Assembly: GCA_010093515.1 (NCBI GenBank)
Contig: MU001694.1
Location: forward strand, 316,964 to 380,963
Source: Lineolata rhizophorae
Lineage: Eukaryota; Ascomycota; Dothideomycetes; Lineolatales; Lineolataceae
Direction of reading: 5' to 3'
Length of the DNA: 64,000 bases
The translations under genes and the position numbers were made by a program. The notes under the pieces were generated by a model. It ran no database searches. It saw nothing but the letters and a program-made list of their open reading frames with translations, and was not told where the DNA came from. Within the stretch, counting starts at the first letter, position 1; each line of letters starts with the position of its first letter. Positions 1 through 10,800 of the stretch are shown here, piece by piece.

Positions 1-3000
1 AGCGGGCATCGGCGAGGAAGACGCGGTGGGCGATGCGGACGTAAAGCAGGCCGAGGGTCCAGTCCTGAAGGGCGTGGATGGTGTAGCCGAAGCCCTGGCC
101 GGTCGCTGCCGTCGTCAAAGGCGCGTGCATGTACATGTGCAGTGGGATCAGCACGTAGCACTCGAGCAGGAGCGTGAAGAGGACGGGCAGCACGACGACG
201 GCGAACGTATAGACGTAGACGACCTTGGCGGTACGGAAGGCCGCGGTAGCGAGCTGGCGCACCGTGCGGGAGAGCATGGTGGTGAGCGGGGCGGAGAAGA
301 AGGCTGGTGCGCGGCGGTAGAGGTGCTGGCATTGGAATCCAAGGTAGAGGAGGCCACCTAGGGTATAAATGCCGACGCAGAAGGCGTACACGTCATTGAC
401 TTCGGTGTCGAAATGCATGTAGACGCGCCGGCCGAAGAGAAGGGGCACAATTGTGACGCCCAAGCCGGTGGCAGCGGCGAAAGCCCAGATTGTTAGGATG
501 AAGAGCCCGATCCGAACCCGGAACCATGGTGGGATGTACACCATCTTGACCATGTCTGGCGACGCGTGCACACCTTCATCTGGCTTGCCATCAATCCTGA
601 TATTAGACTCATTCACCTCGACAAACACTGGCGCCCCTTTGGGTATCCGGACTTGATCTGAAGCAGGCGCCCGCACGTGACGTCCATCGCGGATGAAATA
701 GACTTCGGAATCATCCTCTTCCGCCGCCTCCTTGTCGTCCGGCCCAAAAACTGGCGTCGGTGTGCTACTGAAATCCTTTGCAGCCAACCATGCAGACCAA
801 GTCTTGCGGACAAAATGTCCTCTCTCATCAAAACTTTTCAGGCCGAACAGAAAGTCAGTCAAGCGGAGGGCTCTAGCACACTTCCGGAACCACCACCGGT
901 ACATTGAATGCAGTCCCTCGGATGGCTTGACAACCTTAACGATCAGAGGCGTAAGGAAGTTGTAGAAGAGTAGGTCCAACGGAAACTCCGGAGCGGGGGT
1001 GTGGGATGTAAAGTTGATAGGGAGGACATTGTCGAACCCGTAGTACAAGCCCCAGACCACTCCGCCTAGGCAGACGATGACGAGGGCGCCGTAAACCAAC
1101 GCGCTAAATGCAATCTTCCTCAACTGAGTAGCCACGTTGCGCTCAAGCACGTCCCGGACCGGATGGAATGTCGGATCATCCGGGTCTCTGATAAAGTATA
1201 GTACCCCAGAGCGCATGATCTTGCGGCACATGGATACGAAGAGAGCAAAGTGGAACATGTAACACGTCCCGGCGAACCAATGAAGGAAGCTGAATATCCA
1301 CGGGTGCTCCATCATATACGCCATACGGGTCTGCACCGTCGCTGTCGAGAAGATCGGCAAAAGAGCGACGTCGAGCAGCAACCCGCAATAGAGAGGGAAT
1401 ACGATCATCTCGATGCTGATGATCAAGATGACCTTGAACACGCCACCTGCTTGGTGCAATATGTCCTTGATGACGCTCTCCACTTTCCTTAAGGGCTGCG
1501 ACGTGAACATCGGCTCTCTCCTGGTCAGGTATAGAGCCCCCATAATAGCGAAGCAACTATAACCCGAGAGGACTGCTATCATACGGTCCGTGGCGCTCCA
1601 ATAGGCCAACGAGGGATCGAGGGCTTTCTTGGATCCCGGGAGCTTGAACGTCCACTTCAGAGCGTCTCCGTAGAATATCTCGAAGAACCAGCCTTTAACA
1701 CAATGGGCGGTCAAACCGACAGCGCCCATGATTGCTCGGGGTATTCCAGGAACAAGCTCACCGAACGCATATTGAACGTCAAATATGGACCCTAGCTGAG
1801 ACAGACTCTCCACGTAGATGCTAGGAGAGAAGAAGGTCGAAATGCCGTGTTGGATTGACCGAAGTGATGCATGGGAACTCATCGAGAAGTAGAGATGGTC
1901 GGAATCCCAAGACGTGGATGCAGCACTGAAAGTCCGAGTGATCCCGACGAATGCACTGTCGACTAAACCCCTCACATTGTCTCCGGCGGAGCGGAGCGGA
2001 CCTTGGAGCCACGTCGTGTCCCTCACATAGTCCAACGGGACGAGGAAGCCACGGCAGATCGTCACAGCCCAATAAATGCAAACACCGCCGAAAAACAATA
2101 GCAGATCCACGGCCAGATCCGCGAGGCCGGAGGCGATCTGAAGAGGCATTTTGACGCAGAGCGCAAACGGACTGCCCAAGAAGAGCAAGACTATCTTACC
2201 GGCGACGTACGGTATCCAGACCGCACCCGCTACGGTGGCGGATATCAAGATAGCGCTGAACAAGACGTTCTGGAAGAGCCCCACAATAGGACCCTGCACG
2301 CCAATCAGCTCTAGCATCCCCTCCAGATCCTCGGCGTCTTCAACGGCTTCCGGATCGTTGACATCGATGCCAGCCTGGGCAGCTGCCCTAGCCACTTCGG
2401 GGTCCTGCTCGTCATTCTCAGCCTGTAGGACGTCGTCTTCGTTTCTAGGTCGACCGTCGAGGAAAGGTACAAACGGCTCTTCATTGGCAGGATCTTGCAC
2501 CACACGCTCGTCATTTGCACCTTCATCGTCTACGCCGACTCCGGGATCATCCGCGGGAATACCAGCCCATATCCAGTTATTAATTCGCTCCCAGAGGCCC
2601 TGATTATGATCAAGTGGGTTGACTGCAGGGTGGAGTGGCGCATCCCCCAATGGGGTCGTTGTAGGGCTTGGCGCCGGATTGATCGGCTCAGGATTCTGTT
2701 CCTCGTAATCAGGATGGAACGGATTATTGTTTAGGCCAGAGTCGCTGCCATCCTCGTTATCATTTCCATCTTCTGATAATGAGTCCAGCGGGTCATCGCT
2801 AGCGCCCAGGGCATCGGTGGTCTGAGCGTCGGTTGAGGCCTCCGCTACCCCGTCAAGATGACTCGACGACTCCTCGCGGCGATCCGGGTCCCCGGTCTCT
2901 GAGCTCAACTGCTCTGGACTAGCCTTACTCTTTCCCTTGCCTTTAGGACTGCTCGGACGGCTTCCATTCCTGCTAGGAGCCCCTCCATGGCAGGAAACGT

Positions 3001-4621
3001 GTTGCCAGCTACCATCACTCCCGCGCTCCGCATCAGGCTCGTCCATCGAGGTCTGCTCGGTAGACTGCAGGTCCTGGTTCCTGCGCTCTTCCTCTAAAAT
3101 CCTCTTGATCTCCGTAGCTATCGAAGATTTTCCCCGCTCAGGCATTTCAGGACGCTGGCTAGGCTGTGATCCCGATGGCTCGTCGTCTGAATCACCCTCC
3201 CCACTTGCATTTTCTCCTTCATTCTCCGCCGCTGAACTCGAACTAGGCTCATGGCCGTCTAGATTCCGGACCTGAAGAACTCGAGGCTCTTCGGTGAGTA
3301 CGAGCTCCGGGAATGCCGCAAATACTCTCTCCCTAGCATCTGCTGGCATACGCTCTGCTATTCTCATGAACCGCTCCTGGTCTTCGTTTTCGATAGCTTG
3401 TTGAAGGTTAAGCGGTAGTGACTCGAAGCCACTAAACCGCCGCCTGATACCCGCTTGGCCATCTTCTTCCGGCTCCCCTTGGCTCAGCCTCTCGCTATCA
3501 ATGTGCGTGGAAGCCTCGCTATCAACCTCCGACCTATCGTCGCCCTCGCCATTCCCCCCTTCTTCGTCTTCTCCCTCCGGCGCCTGCTCTTGCCGTTCTC
3601 CCTGTTCCTGCGCATCCTGATTGGCCATTTGAGCCAAAGCGCGCGCGGCGTCGTCTCTAAGCTCTTGGTTTTCTCCATTCAAAGGCGCCAAATTTAACAC
3701 GGGCTGTTGCTGCACAACCCATTCGCGTATCAAGAAAATTAGAATAAAAATAATTACTACAAGAACTGTGATGATTTGGCCCTCGACGACGTCCATGAGA
3801 AGTCGGTTAATCGCCGGCGACGAAGTGAGGTTTCTCAGAAATGACATGTCGGAAAGGAGGGAAGAGCCCTGCAAAGTAGCCGACGCTGTCGAGTTTTGTA
3901 GATCGGAGGCATCGTATCCGGATGTTGGGACAAGCGGCCGGGCATGGAACAGGAAAGAGTATCTCCGGAAAAGAGAGAACACGTATGGCTCGGAAGTATT
4001 GACGCTCAGGCGGAGCGCGGGTCCACCGAAGAGAGAGAGCTCTGCTTGGCTTGGGACCTCGGTCGCATTGTACGTAGAGTTCCCGCGGCTCGCAAGCTCG
4101 GCGTCAACCGTGGATAACGGCGACTGCATGAACGACGCGTCTCGCGCCCACCCGGCGTCGGCCAACCAGAACAGGCCGCGCCAGACGAAGCGCATGCACC
4201 ACGGCAGCCAGCACAACCAGACAAAAGCGACCAGAACCCAGCGACACCACTTGAGAACAGTCTGCACGGTATGGACGGCGGCGCGGCGGAGGAAGACCGA
4301 TAGGGGCAAGCGCTGCGGCATGTTCGGCGAGTAGAGCTTGGTGAAGCGGAACGACGTCTTGCAGAGCTCGCAGTACTTCTTCTGCGAGTGCGAGAGCCAC
4401 TCCATCAGACACTCCTGGTGGACGAACTTGATGCTGCCGCTGCACCTGCACGGGTAGAACAGCGGCTCTTCGGCCGTGCCTTCCCCCCGGCAGATGCGAC
4501 ATGTGTCGGGGTCCTCCGGCGCCTTCGCGCCTTCGGTGTTGGTAGCGTATTCAGGGTCGTTCATCAGGTCGCGATGTCGGCCGCCGCCGCGCGAGGATCG
4601 AGCTGCGCTCGGGGCAGCCAT
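1..4621 (-). CDS. ssm4: Doa10/SSM4-type RING-CH E3 ubiquitin ligase (3' end outside window)
   Basis: This is one uninterrupted frame of about 1,540 codons, starting at 4621 and still open at base 1. A RING-CH finger (C4HC3) starts at Cys41 (DTCRIC) and runs to about residue 90 (CELCKTSF). Hydrophobic segments follow at about 120-145 and 282-299. Next comes a long acidic Ser/Glu/Pro-rich stretch (about 300-765), then many membrane segments including the conserved TEB4/Doa10 part (from about 775) up to the window edge. Known role of the family: an ER and inner-nuclear-membrane E3 that works with Ubc6/Ubc7 in ER-associated degradation. Yeast Doa10 has about 1,320 residues, so this form is longer, mainly through the acidic linker. 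The start is the first ATG upstream of the RING in frame. The gene is divergent from the repeat-protein gene to its right. The C-terminal element is not in the window. Confidence 0.95.
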   Translation of the reverse strand, partial: MAAPSAARSSRGGGRHRDLMNDPEYATNTEGAKAPEDPDTCRICRGEGTAEEPLFYPCRCSGSIKFVHQECLMEWLSHSQKKYCELCKTSFRFTKLYSPNMPQRLPLSVFLRRAAVHTVQTVLKWCRWVLVAFVWLCWLPWCMRFVWRGLFWLADAGWARDASFMQSPLSTVDAELASRGNSTYNATEVPSQAELSLFGGPALRLSVNTSEPYVFSLFRRYSFLFHARPLVPTSGYDASDLQNSTASATLQGSSLLSDMSFLRNLTSSPAINRLLMDVVEGQIITVLVVIIFILIFLIREWVVQQQPVLNLAPLNGENQELRDDAARALAQMANQDAQEQGERQEQAPEGEDEEGGNGEGDDRSEVDSEASTHIDSERLSQGEPEEDGQAGIRRRFSGFESLPLNLQQAIENEDQERFMRIAERMPADARERVFAAFPELVLTEEPRVLQVRNLDGHEPSSSSAAENEGENASGEGDSDDEPSGSQPSQRPEMPERGKSSIATEIKRILEEERRNQDLQSTEQTSMDEPDAERGSDGSWQHVSCHGGAPSRNGSRPSSPKGKGKSKASPEQLSSETGDPDRREESSSHLDGVAEASTDAQTTDALGASDDPLDSLSEDGNDNEDGSDSGLNNNPFHPDYEEQNPEPINPAPSPTTTPLGDAPLHPAVNPLDHNQGLWERINNWIWAGIPADDPGVGVDDEGANDERVVQDPANEEPFVPFLDGRPRNEDDVLQAENDEQDPEVARAAAQAGIDVNDPEAVEDAEDLEGMLELIGVQGPIVGLFQNVLFSAILISATVAGAVWIPYVAGKIVLLFLGSPFALCVKMPLQIASGLADLAVDLLLFFGGVCIYWAVTICRGFLVPLDYVRDTTWLQGPLRSAGDNVRGLVDSAFVGITRTFSAASTSWDSDHLYFSMSSHASLRSIQHGISTFFSPSIYVESLSQLGSIFDVQYAFGELVPGIPRAIMGAVGLTAHCVKGWFFEIFYGDALKWTFKLPGSKKALDPSLAYWSATDRMIAVLSGYSCFAIMGALYLTRREPMFTSQPLRKVESVIKDILHQAGGVFKVILIISIEMIVFPLYCGLLLDVALLPIFSTATVQTRMAYMMEHPWIFSFLHWFAGTCYMFHFALFVSMCRKIMRSGVLYFIRDPDDPTFHPVRDVLERNVATQLRKIAFSALVYGALVIVCLGGVVWGLYYGFDNVLPINFTSHTPAPEFPLDLLFYNFLTPLIVKVVKPSEGLHSMYRWWFRKCARALRLTDFLFGLKSFDERGHFVRKTWSAWLAAKDFSSTPTPVFGPDDKEAAEEDDSEVYFIRDGRHVRAPASDQVRIPKGAPVFVEVNESNIRIDGKPDEGVHASPDMVKMVYIPPWFRVRIGLFILTIWAFAAATGLGVTIVPLLFGRRVYMHFDTEVNDVYAFCVGIYTLGGLLYLGFQCQHLYRRAPAFFSAPLTTMLSRTVRQLATAAFRTAKVVYVYTFAVVVLPVLFTLLLECYVLIPLHMYMHAPLTTAATGQGFGYTIHALQDWTLGLLYVRIAHRVFLADAR

Positions 4622-6383
4622 GACGGAGGAATGTGGAAGGCGAGGTTATGGAAGGAGGAGTAGTCGAGGTGTTTAGTAGCAGAGGCGCGGGCGGGCGGGG
4701 TTGAGGGGCGCTCGGGGCGCGACAGTGAAAGTCGTGACGACAAGTTTGCTCATCGACCGCGAAGAGGAGGGGCCGGTGGGTTGGTGCGGATGAGCTAACG
4801 CGAGTTAGGACTATACCGATACAAATGGTAGGGAACTGCGGCCGGTCCCAGGGCAAGCGCTCAAGCACTGGACGCGACCGCAGAAGACGTGAGGTCAAAG
4901 AAATGGCCCAGGCAAAAGGCTGACTGAAATGGATTGGGCTAAGACGGGCGGGCGGGCCAGGAGAAACGAACAGTGCTGGTCAGAATGATCTAGACGCAGG
5001 CGTGCAAACAAGCAAAGACAGGCCAAGGAGTGCGAGGGTACCGTGCCGACGTGAGGCGTTGGGGAACGCGCTGCGACAGGAGAGGAACGAGGTTGCGCAT
5101 CACGCACGCCAAGCCGGGACTGGGACCGAGACTTGAGGCGAACTGCGGTACGAGGCCACTCTCGCTCCGCCCTGCGGGGTCCCACGCATGCCTCGGGCCC
5201 TGCCCCCCTCACGCCGGGCGCGGGCATGCTCTTTGCTTCTGAAGCCTCGCTATGTACCTATGCCTACGACGTACGCAAGTTGCACGCCATTCGCGCGGCT
5301 GCCTCGATTTGCAAGGCTTTCCCCTTCTCTAGCTGTCTATTGCGGTGGGCAACGCCACGCGAACGGGGCGCGAGCAGGGGACAACGAAGGACAGCAGCGA
5401 GTTGCATCGACTGCTGGGTAGCGCATGCTCGACTGCGACCAATCACGATAGCCAACCAAACATCTGGGCCGAAGAAGACTCCTCGGCGCTCGAGCTCGTT
5501 CCGGGATGACGTCTCCGTAGTACGGCCCGGCACGCTCTCTACGTAGTACGTCCAAGAGGTTCCCGCCAAGCACAAGGCACTTCTTTTCACCGTAGGCACA
5601 ACTATGTAGTAAGCCGTGTAGGCACTCCATACGGAGCGCAAGCTGTGACAAGCGCCCCAGGCCCCCGGCCGGGCCCGGGTGAAGTGGGAAGACGGCCCCT
5701 TGCCAGGCACCCGCTCGCTGCAAGCTGTAGGTGGGTGGGCTCGGTCCAGCGCCGGACGCACGATGGGCACGCCTTTTGTAGTTCTGCGGAACATCGTCCT
5801 TTGGCGTGGTGGGCTGCTACGGCATGCAAGCTCGCGAAGCTGCATCTACCTAGGAGCTCGTCGACGTGCTCGTGGCGCTTGTTGGTCAGCTGGCGGGCTC
5901 CTGGCATGACGTCGGTGCGTCGCATGCACCCGCTCCCATTGTCTGAGCGCTTTTTGCCTGGGCCGCCTGCCGACGCCAAGCGCCGTCTCGAAACCTGCTG
6001 TCTCCGGCCACATTTGCTCTTCCTCATACAACAGCTGCCCTCAACACGGCCCTTCTCCCTCCATCCACGCTGCGTCCGAGCTGGCGGCCATCTTAATCCG
6101 CCGCTGGTATAGCGACTCGTGAGGCAGGCCTCGTACGTATCCGCGCCCTCATCGATCGCTCCCCTGCAAGAGATTCCTTTGCACCCTCTCGGGCATCTGC
6201 CGTACCCGTGCTCACTTCACCACTCCTGCGTGCTGACCCCTTTGCACCTCCCGTCCAGGACCTTCAACCACCCCAGGCGCATTCGAGCTCTCGCATCGCC
6301 CCGCTGTGTGCGCGCCGTGCCATTTGCCACACCTGCTGCTCCGAGGGCTCGACGCCGGCGCGTTTGCTGCGCTGCATCCCGCC
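4622..6383. other. Intergenic region between two divergent genes
   Basis: This 1.76-kb stretch separates the starts of the Doa10 gene (minus) and the repeat-protein gene (plus), so it should hold both promoters. Open frames on both strands here show no recognisable domain and overlap one another. I take them as chance frames in GC-rich DNA. I see no RNA gene or repeat. Confidence 0.6.
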
Positions 6384-9300
6384 ATGGCAGGCAGCGGGAA
6401 GGCGAAGAAGGGTAAGAAGGGGGTCGAAGCGAACGGGAGCGCTCATGGTCCCGTGAGCAGGCCGGCGCGAATATCGCCGCCGCGCAAAGGCATCTTCGCA
6501 AAGATGTTCAGTCTTATCGCTAGGTCAGTCTCCATTGTTTGGGCCATCGAATCGCGTAACGGGCAACGGGCTTTAACACTGATGCATCGTATTCGCAGGG
6601 TGCTCGTGTGGTACACGATAATAACTCTAGCGTTTCGCTGCCCTTCCACAATCTCGGAAATCACCGACCAGTCGCCCATGATGTGCAAACCATACCTGCA
6701 TGGAAAGGCGCATGTGCAGCCTTACGTCGACCCATATTACGACGCCTATCTCGGGCCGCAAGTAGACAAGGTTCGCCCGTACGCCGCCCGGTTCGACGAG
6801 AAGGTCTTCTCCCCGGCCGCGGCCTTCACGAAGCAAAAGTTCACAGTTTACGGGGCTCCTCTGGTTTCAAAAGCCCAGGAAAGTGTCCAGGAGCAGTGGG
6901 ACCAGAAATTGCGTCCTCAGCTAGATATGGTGCAGTCAAAGACTAAAGCCCAGTATGACCAAGCTTTGGGGCCATATATCAGCCAGGCATGGAAGGCAGT
7001 CTCCCCGTATTACGCACAAACCGTAGACTCGCTAGACGAGATTTACCATACCACGATTCTCCCGGCCTACAACTTCATTCTCCCTTACGCCGAACAAGCT
7101 TACACCCAGGCCCGCCATGCTACCGTTCATATTGTAATTCCTTACACTCACTGGGCACAACAGTCGTCTTGGCAGTTCATTCGGCGCCAGGTCTGGCCTC
7201 AATTGCGCGTCTTATACGGCGAAAACGTGGAGCCGCAACTAGTGCGGATCGGCGAAAGGTTAGGCCGATACAAGGAGAGCAAGAAGCTAGAATCTATCGT
7301 AGAGTCCGTAGACAGGTCAGTACCGAAGCTCAAACAGTTTCTTTTGTTGCACGTAACGTTCTAACATATTCATCTTCTGTAGCTCCATCAGTTCCTCGGC
7401 TACCACCCCTGTGGAACAACTTTCTTCGTCGGCCACATCTTCCTCTCAAGAATCTACATCGAAGGAGGAGTCCCAGCCGGCAACGACCGCAAGCAAACCA
7501 CCAGGCCCATCGAAGGAGGAGGTTCGTGAGCAAATTACCAACGACCTCAGGACTTGGCAGGAGAAGTTCGCGAAAGCTGCGGACAAGGGATCGGACGATC
7601 TAGAAGAACGTGTTAAGGAAATCGCTGACAAGCAAATCGAACGCGGGGTTCGCGGAGTTGGCGACAATCTTGTGGTCCAACTTGAGGAAGCGGCTAAAAG
7701 CGCCCTTGAGGGCCTAAAGAGCAAGATCAACTCCTTAGTCGAGAGTTCTCCCGAAGAGCCGACTGAGGCCGATGTGGATGCCGCCTATGACAAAGTTCTG
7801 GCTGCCACTCGAGCTGCTGGACTGACGATACGCCATAAGGCTCAGGCACTTAGAGACTGGAAGGAAGGATTTGAGAAGGAGACTCAGAACCTAATCGAGA
7901 CAGCTTCGAACTCTACTCTTGAAGTGCTGGATAACATCCGCGACCTTGGTCTCCAGGAGATCGGCATGCGCTGGGCCTGGATGGATCACGTTACGTACAA
8001 GGATTGGGCCAAGTACCACCAAATGAGGAAGACACTGGACGAATGGAGAGATGAGGTGGGATCTGTCGCCCTAGAGCATGAAGGTTTCGGGAACGCCAAG
8101 GAGGAAGCCAGCAAGGTCGAGATCAAGGGCATGGCAATCGCAGAAGAAGCAGCCAGGGAACTATCGCGTCTAAAGGATGTCGGCAGGTGGAAGCTCCAGG
8201 CTCACGACGTTTCGGATGACTTCTCGACAAGAACCGTGCCCGCCAAGCCGTTCAAGAAAGTCCAAAAAGTTTTTGAGGACGCCAAAGGTGCAGTGAAGGG
8301 CGGGTCATCTTCCCAGGGAACCGCTGAGTCAGCCGTCTCTGAGGGTGAGAGCGTTGCGGAGAGTGTTGCACAGCGTGCATCGGATGCCGTCTCTTCTGCC
8401 TCAGAAAGCGTCATCCCTAGCGCCTCTCAGAGCGACGATGCCTCCGAGGTGTCTACCCCACAGTCCAGTGAAGCTACGAAGGATGACGAGGCATTTCCAA
8501 AGAAGGTATGGGGTGGTGCTGCGGCCGCTTACGTCGAAGCAAAGGAAATTATACTTGATGACGCCGTGGATGACGATGCTACTTACTCTGAACGAATGCA
8601 GAGCATGGTCAATGCAGCCGGCGACCGCGCCGCTCAACTTACGAAGGTCATTAACGAAGCCCTAGCTCTCCATCCGACCACCACGCAAGGTCAAGTCGAA
8701 TCCGTAACATCTCTGGCTAGTGAGCAATACGACAGGGCGATGTCTGCAGCTTCGAGCGCTCTCTACGGAACTGAGCAGGGCACCGTGGAAAGCCTTTCTA
8801 GCGTGGCCTCTGAGAGTTACGCCCAGGCATTGACCGCGTGAGTTTTCCTTATTTCCTTATTTCTCTTTTGAGTCTGCGTATCTACATTCAATTCATAGCT
8901 ATATTCGTAGAGTCGTAGTGCTTTCGTAAGCGTAGCTTGCCGTTCTGTTTATGGCTGCTTAGACTGTGAAGAAGCGTTTAAACTATTCTTATACTCATAA
9001 TCCATTTAGAGCTTCCATCGCCATCTATGGCAGTCCAACCCCGGCTACGGCCTCTATTGCCGCCAAAGCATCTTCACGGTACGACCAGGCCGTCAGCATG
9101 GCTCAGCATCAGTACGAGCTTGCCAAATCAAGGGTGTCGGAGCAAGTCTCGGGAACGCCGAAGCCCGTCCATGAGGAAATGTTCTCCTCTATCGAGGCGG
9201 CCTACTCTGGCTCCGTCGCCGCTGCTAACGAGAAGTTCCACTCTGCTTTGCAATATGGTGATGCCGCTACCAGTTCTGCGCATGAGATCATGGAAACAAT

Positions 9301-10800
9301 TTCGTCTATTGCTCAAGCCAAATTTTCAGAGGGCATGAGCCTAGCTTCTGCACAGTGAGTTACATTGTTGATCATTTGATTGTAATATACTAATCTCCTG
9401 TGTCCAGATTTACCAATGCCAAGATGGCTGTTGGTGTTCAGCCTACCCCGGCTCGGGAGAGGTACATCCAGGAAGCAAAGCGCCGATACCACGAAGGCAT
9501 TGGCGAGGCCCATGCCCACTACTCAGAGTTCATTGAAGCGGCGTCTCACTCTATTTACGGGACTCCAACGCCCGTATACGAGAGCCTGCTCGGGGCTGCG
9601 CAAACCCAGTACCACGCTGCCATATCTGCTGCTTCCGAGGATCTCAATATAGTCCTTGAGTCCGCCAGTTCCATGGCTGGAGCGACCAGCACGTCTCCCA
9701 TGGAAAGCATACTATCGTCCGCGTCCGCTAAATACAACGCTGCCGTCAGCGCGGCCTCCGAGGCTTTCAATAGTGCCTCATCCAGCGCGAGCGTTGCCGT
9801 ATACGGAACGGAGACCCCAATAGCAGAGTCTTTTGCATCCAGTGTTGCGGACACTGCCAACGCCGCCGCAGCCAAGGCCGGTGAGAACTGGCATGCTCTA
9901 GTGGCACGGGCGAGCGAGCAAGTGTACGGAACACCGACTCCTGCCTCTGAGTCCATCTGGTCGCAAGTGGGCGAGTACGGCACTCAAGCCACGGACGCAG
10001 CAGCTTCGCAGTATTCGGCCTTGCAGGGTCTGGTATCTGAATTGGTTGTTGGCAAAGAGCCCGACTTCACCGAGAGCGTGATGAATAGGCTCAGCTCGGC
10101 GTACTACACGGATTACCCTAACATGGCCTCTGCGGCGGCTTCGCACGCATCTGAAGTTTACGAATCCGCAACTTCCGCCGCTGCGTCCATCTTCACTCCT
10201 CCCCCTGAGCTCGAATTCATCCTTGAGTCTGCACAGAGTCAGATAGAGGCCGTGATGGAGGCCGCAAGCGTTCAAATATACGGCACCCCTCCGAGCAACG
10301 TAGAGCGCGCCGCCTCGGCGGCGTCTCGCGCCTACAGCTCTGTCTCGGCGCAGGCGAGCGAGGCCGTTTACGGCACGCAGCCGGGTTACGTGGAAGCGGC
10401 CGAGCAGTCGATACGCGACGTGGCGTCGTCTGCCCACAGCGCTGTCTCCGTCGCCGTCTACGGCACACCCACGTCGACGAACGTCGTTGAGTCAGCCACT
10501 TCGGCTATCGAGGGCGCCTACTCGGCCGCCAGTTCTGCCGCCGGCGACTCGTACGCTGCGGCCAGCGCGGGCGTCAGCTCTATGATCTACGGCCCAGAGC
10601 AGAGCGCCGTCGAGAGCGTGTCGAGCCGGCTAGCAGGCGCGCTCGACAGCGCCAGGACGAGGCTGAGTACCCTGGCGGAGCAGTCGGAGAATTTGGCTAA
10701 GGACAGCGTCGCCGGAGTGCGCGACACCGTCGAGGAGTTGGCGAACAGTGTGGGAGATGCGGCGAGTTCGGCGACGGATAAGGTTAAGGATGAACTATGA
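6384..10800 (+). CDS. Large Ala/Ser-rich repeat protein with N-terminal membrane anchor (commonly mislabelled 'hoxa13')
   Basis: Proposed exons are 6384-6523, 6599-7315, 7383-8837, 9010-9354 and 9408-10800, which join in frame to 1,349 residues. The start ATG lies in a good context (GCCATGG). A basic N-terminus precedes a hydrophobic segment at about 43-59 (ARVLVWYTIITLAF). Then come proline-punctuated helices rich in PY and Tyr, a conserved charged helical part (with GMRWAWMDHVTYKDW), and from about residue 750 some twelve degenerate units of about 35-50 residues. These units are marked by YGTPTP-like motifs between Ala/Ser helices. I recall such proteins being annotated in fungi as 'transcription factor hoxa13', but no homeodomain is visible here. 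The helical periodicity resembles apolipoprotein- or perilipin-like surface binders. That function is inference only. Intron 3 (172 bases) is the least certain junction. Confidence 0.85.
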
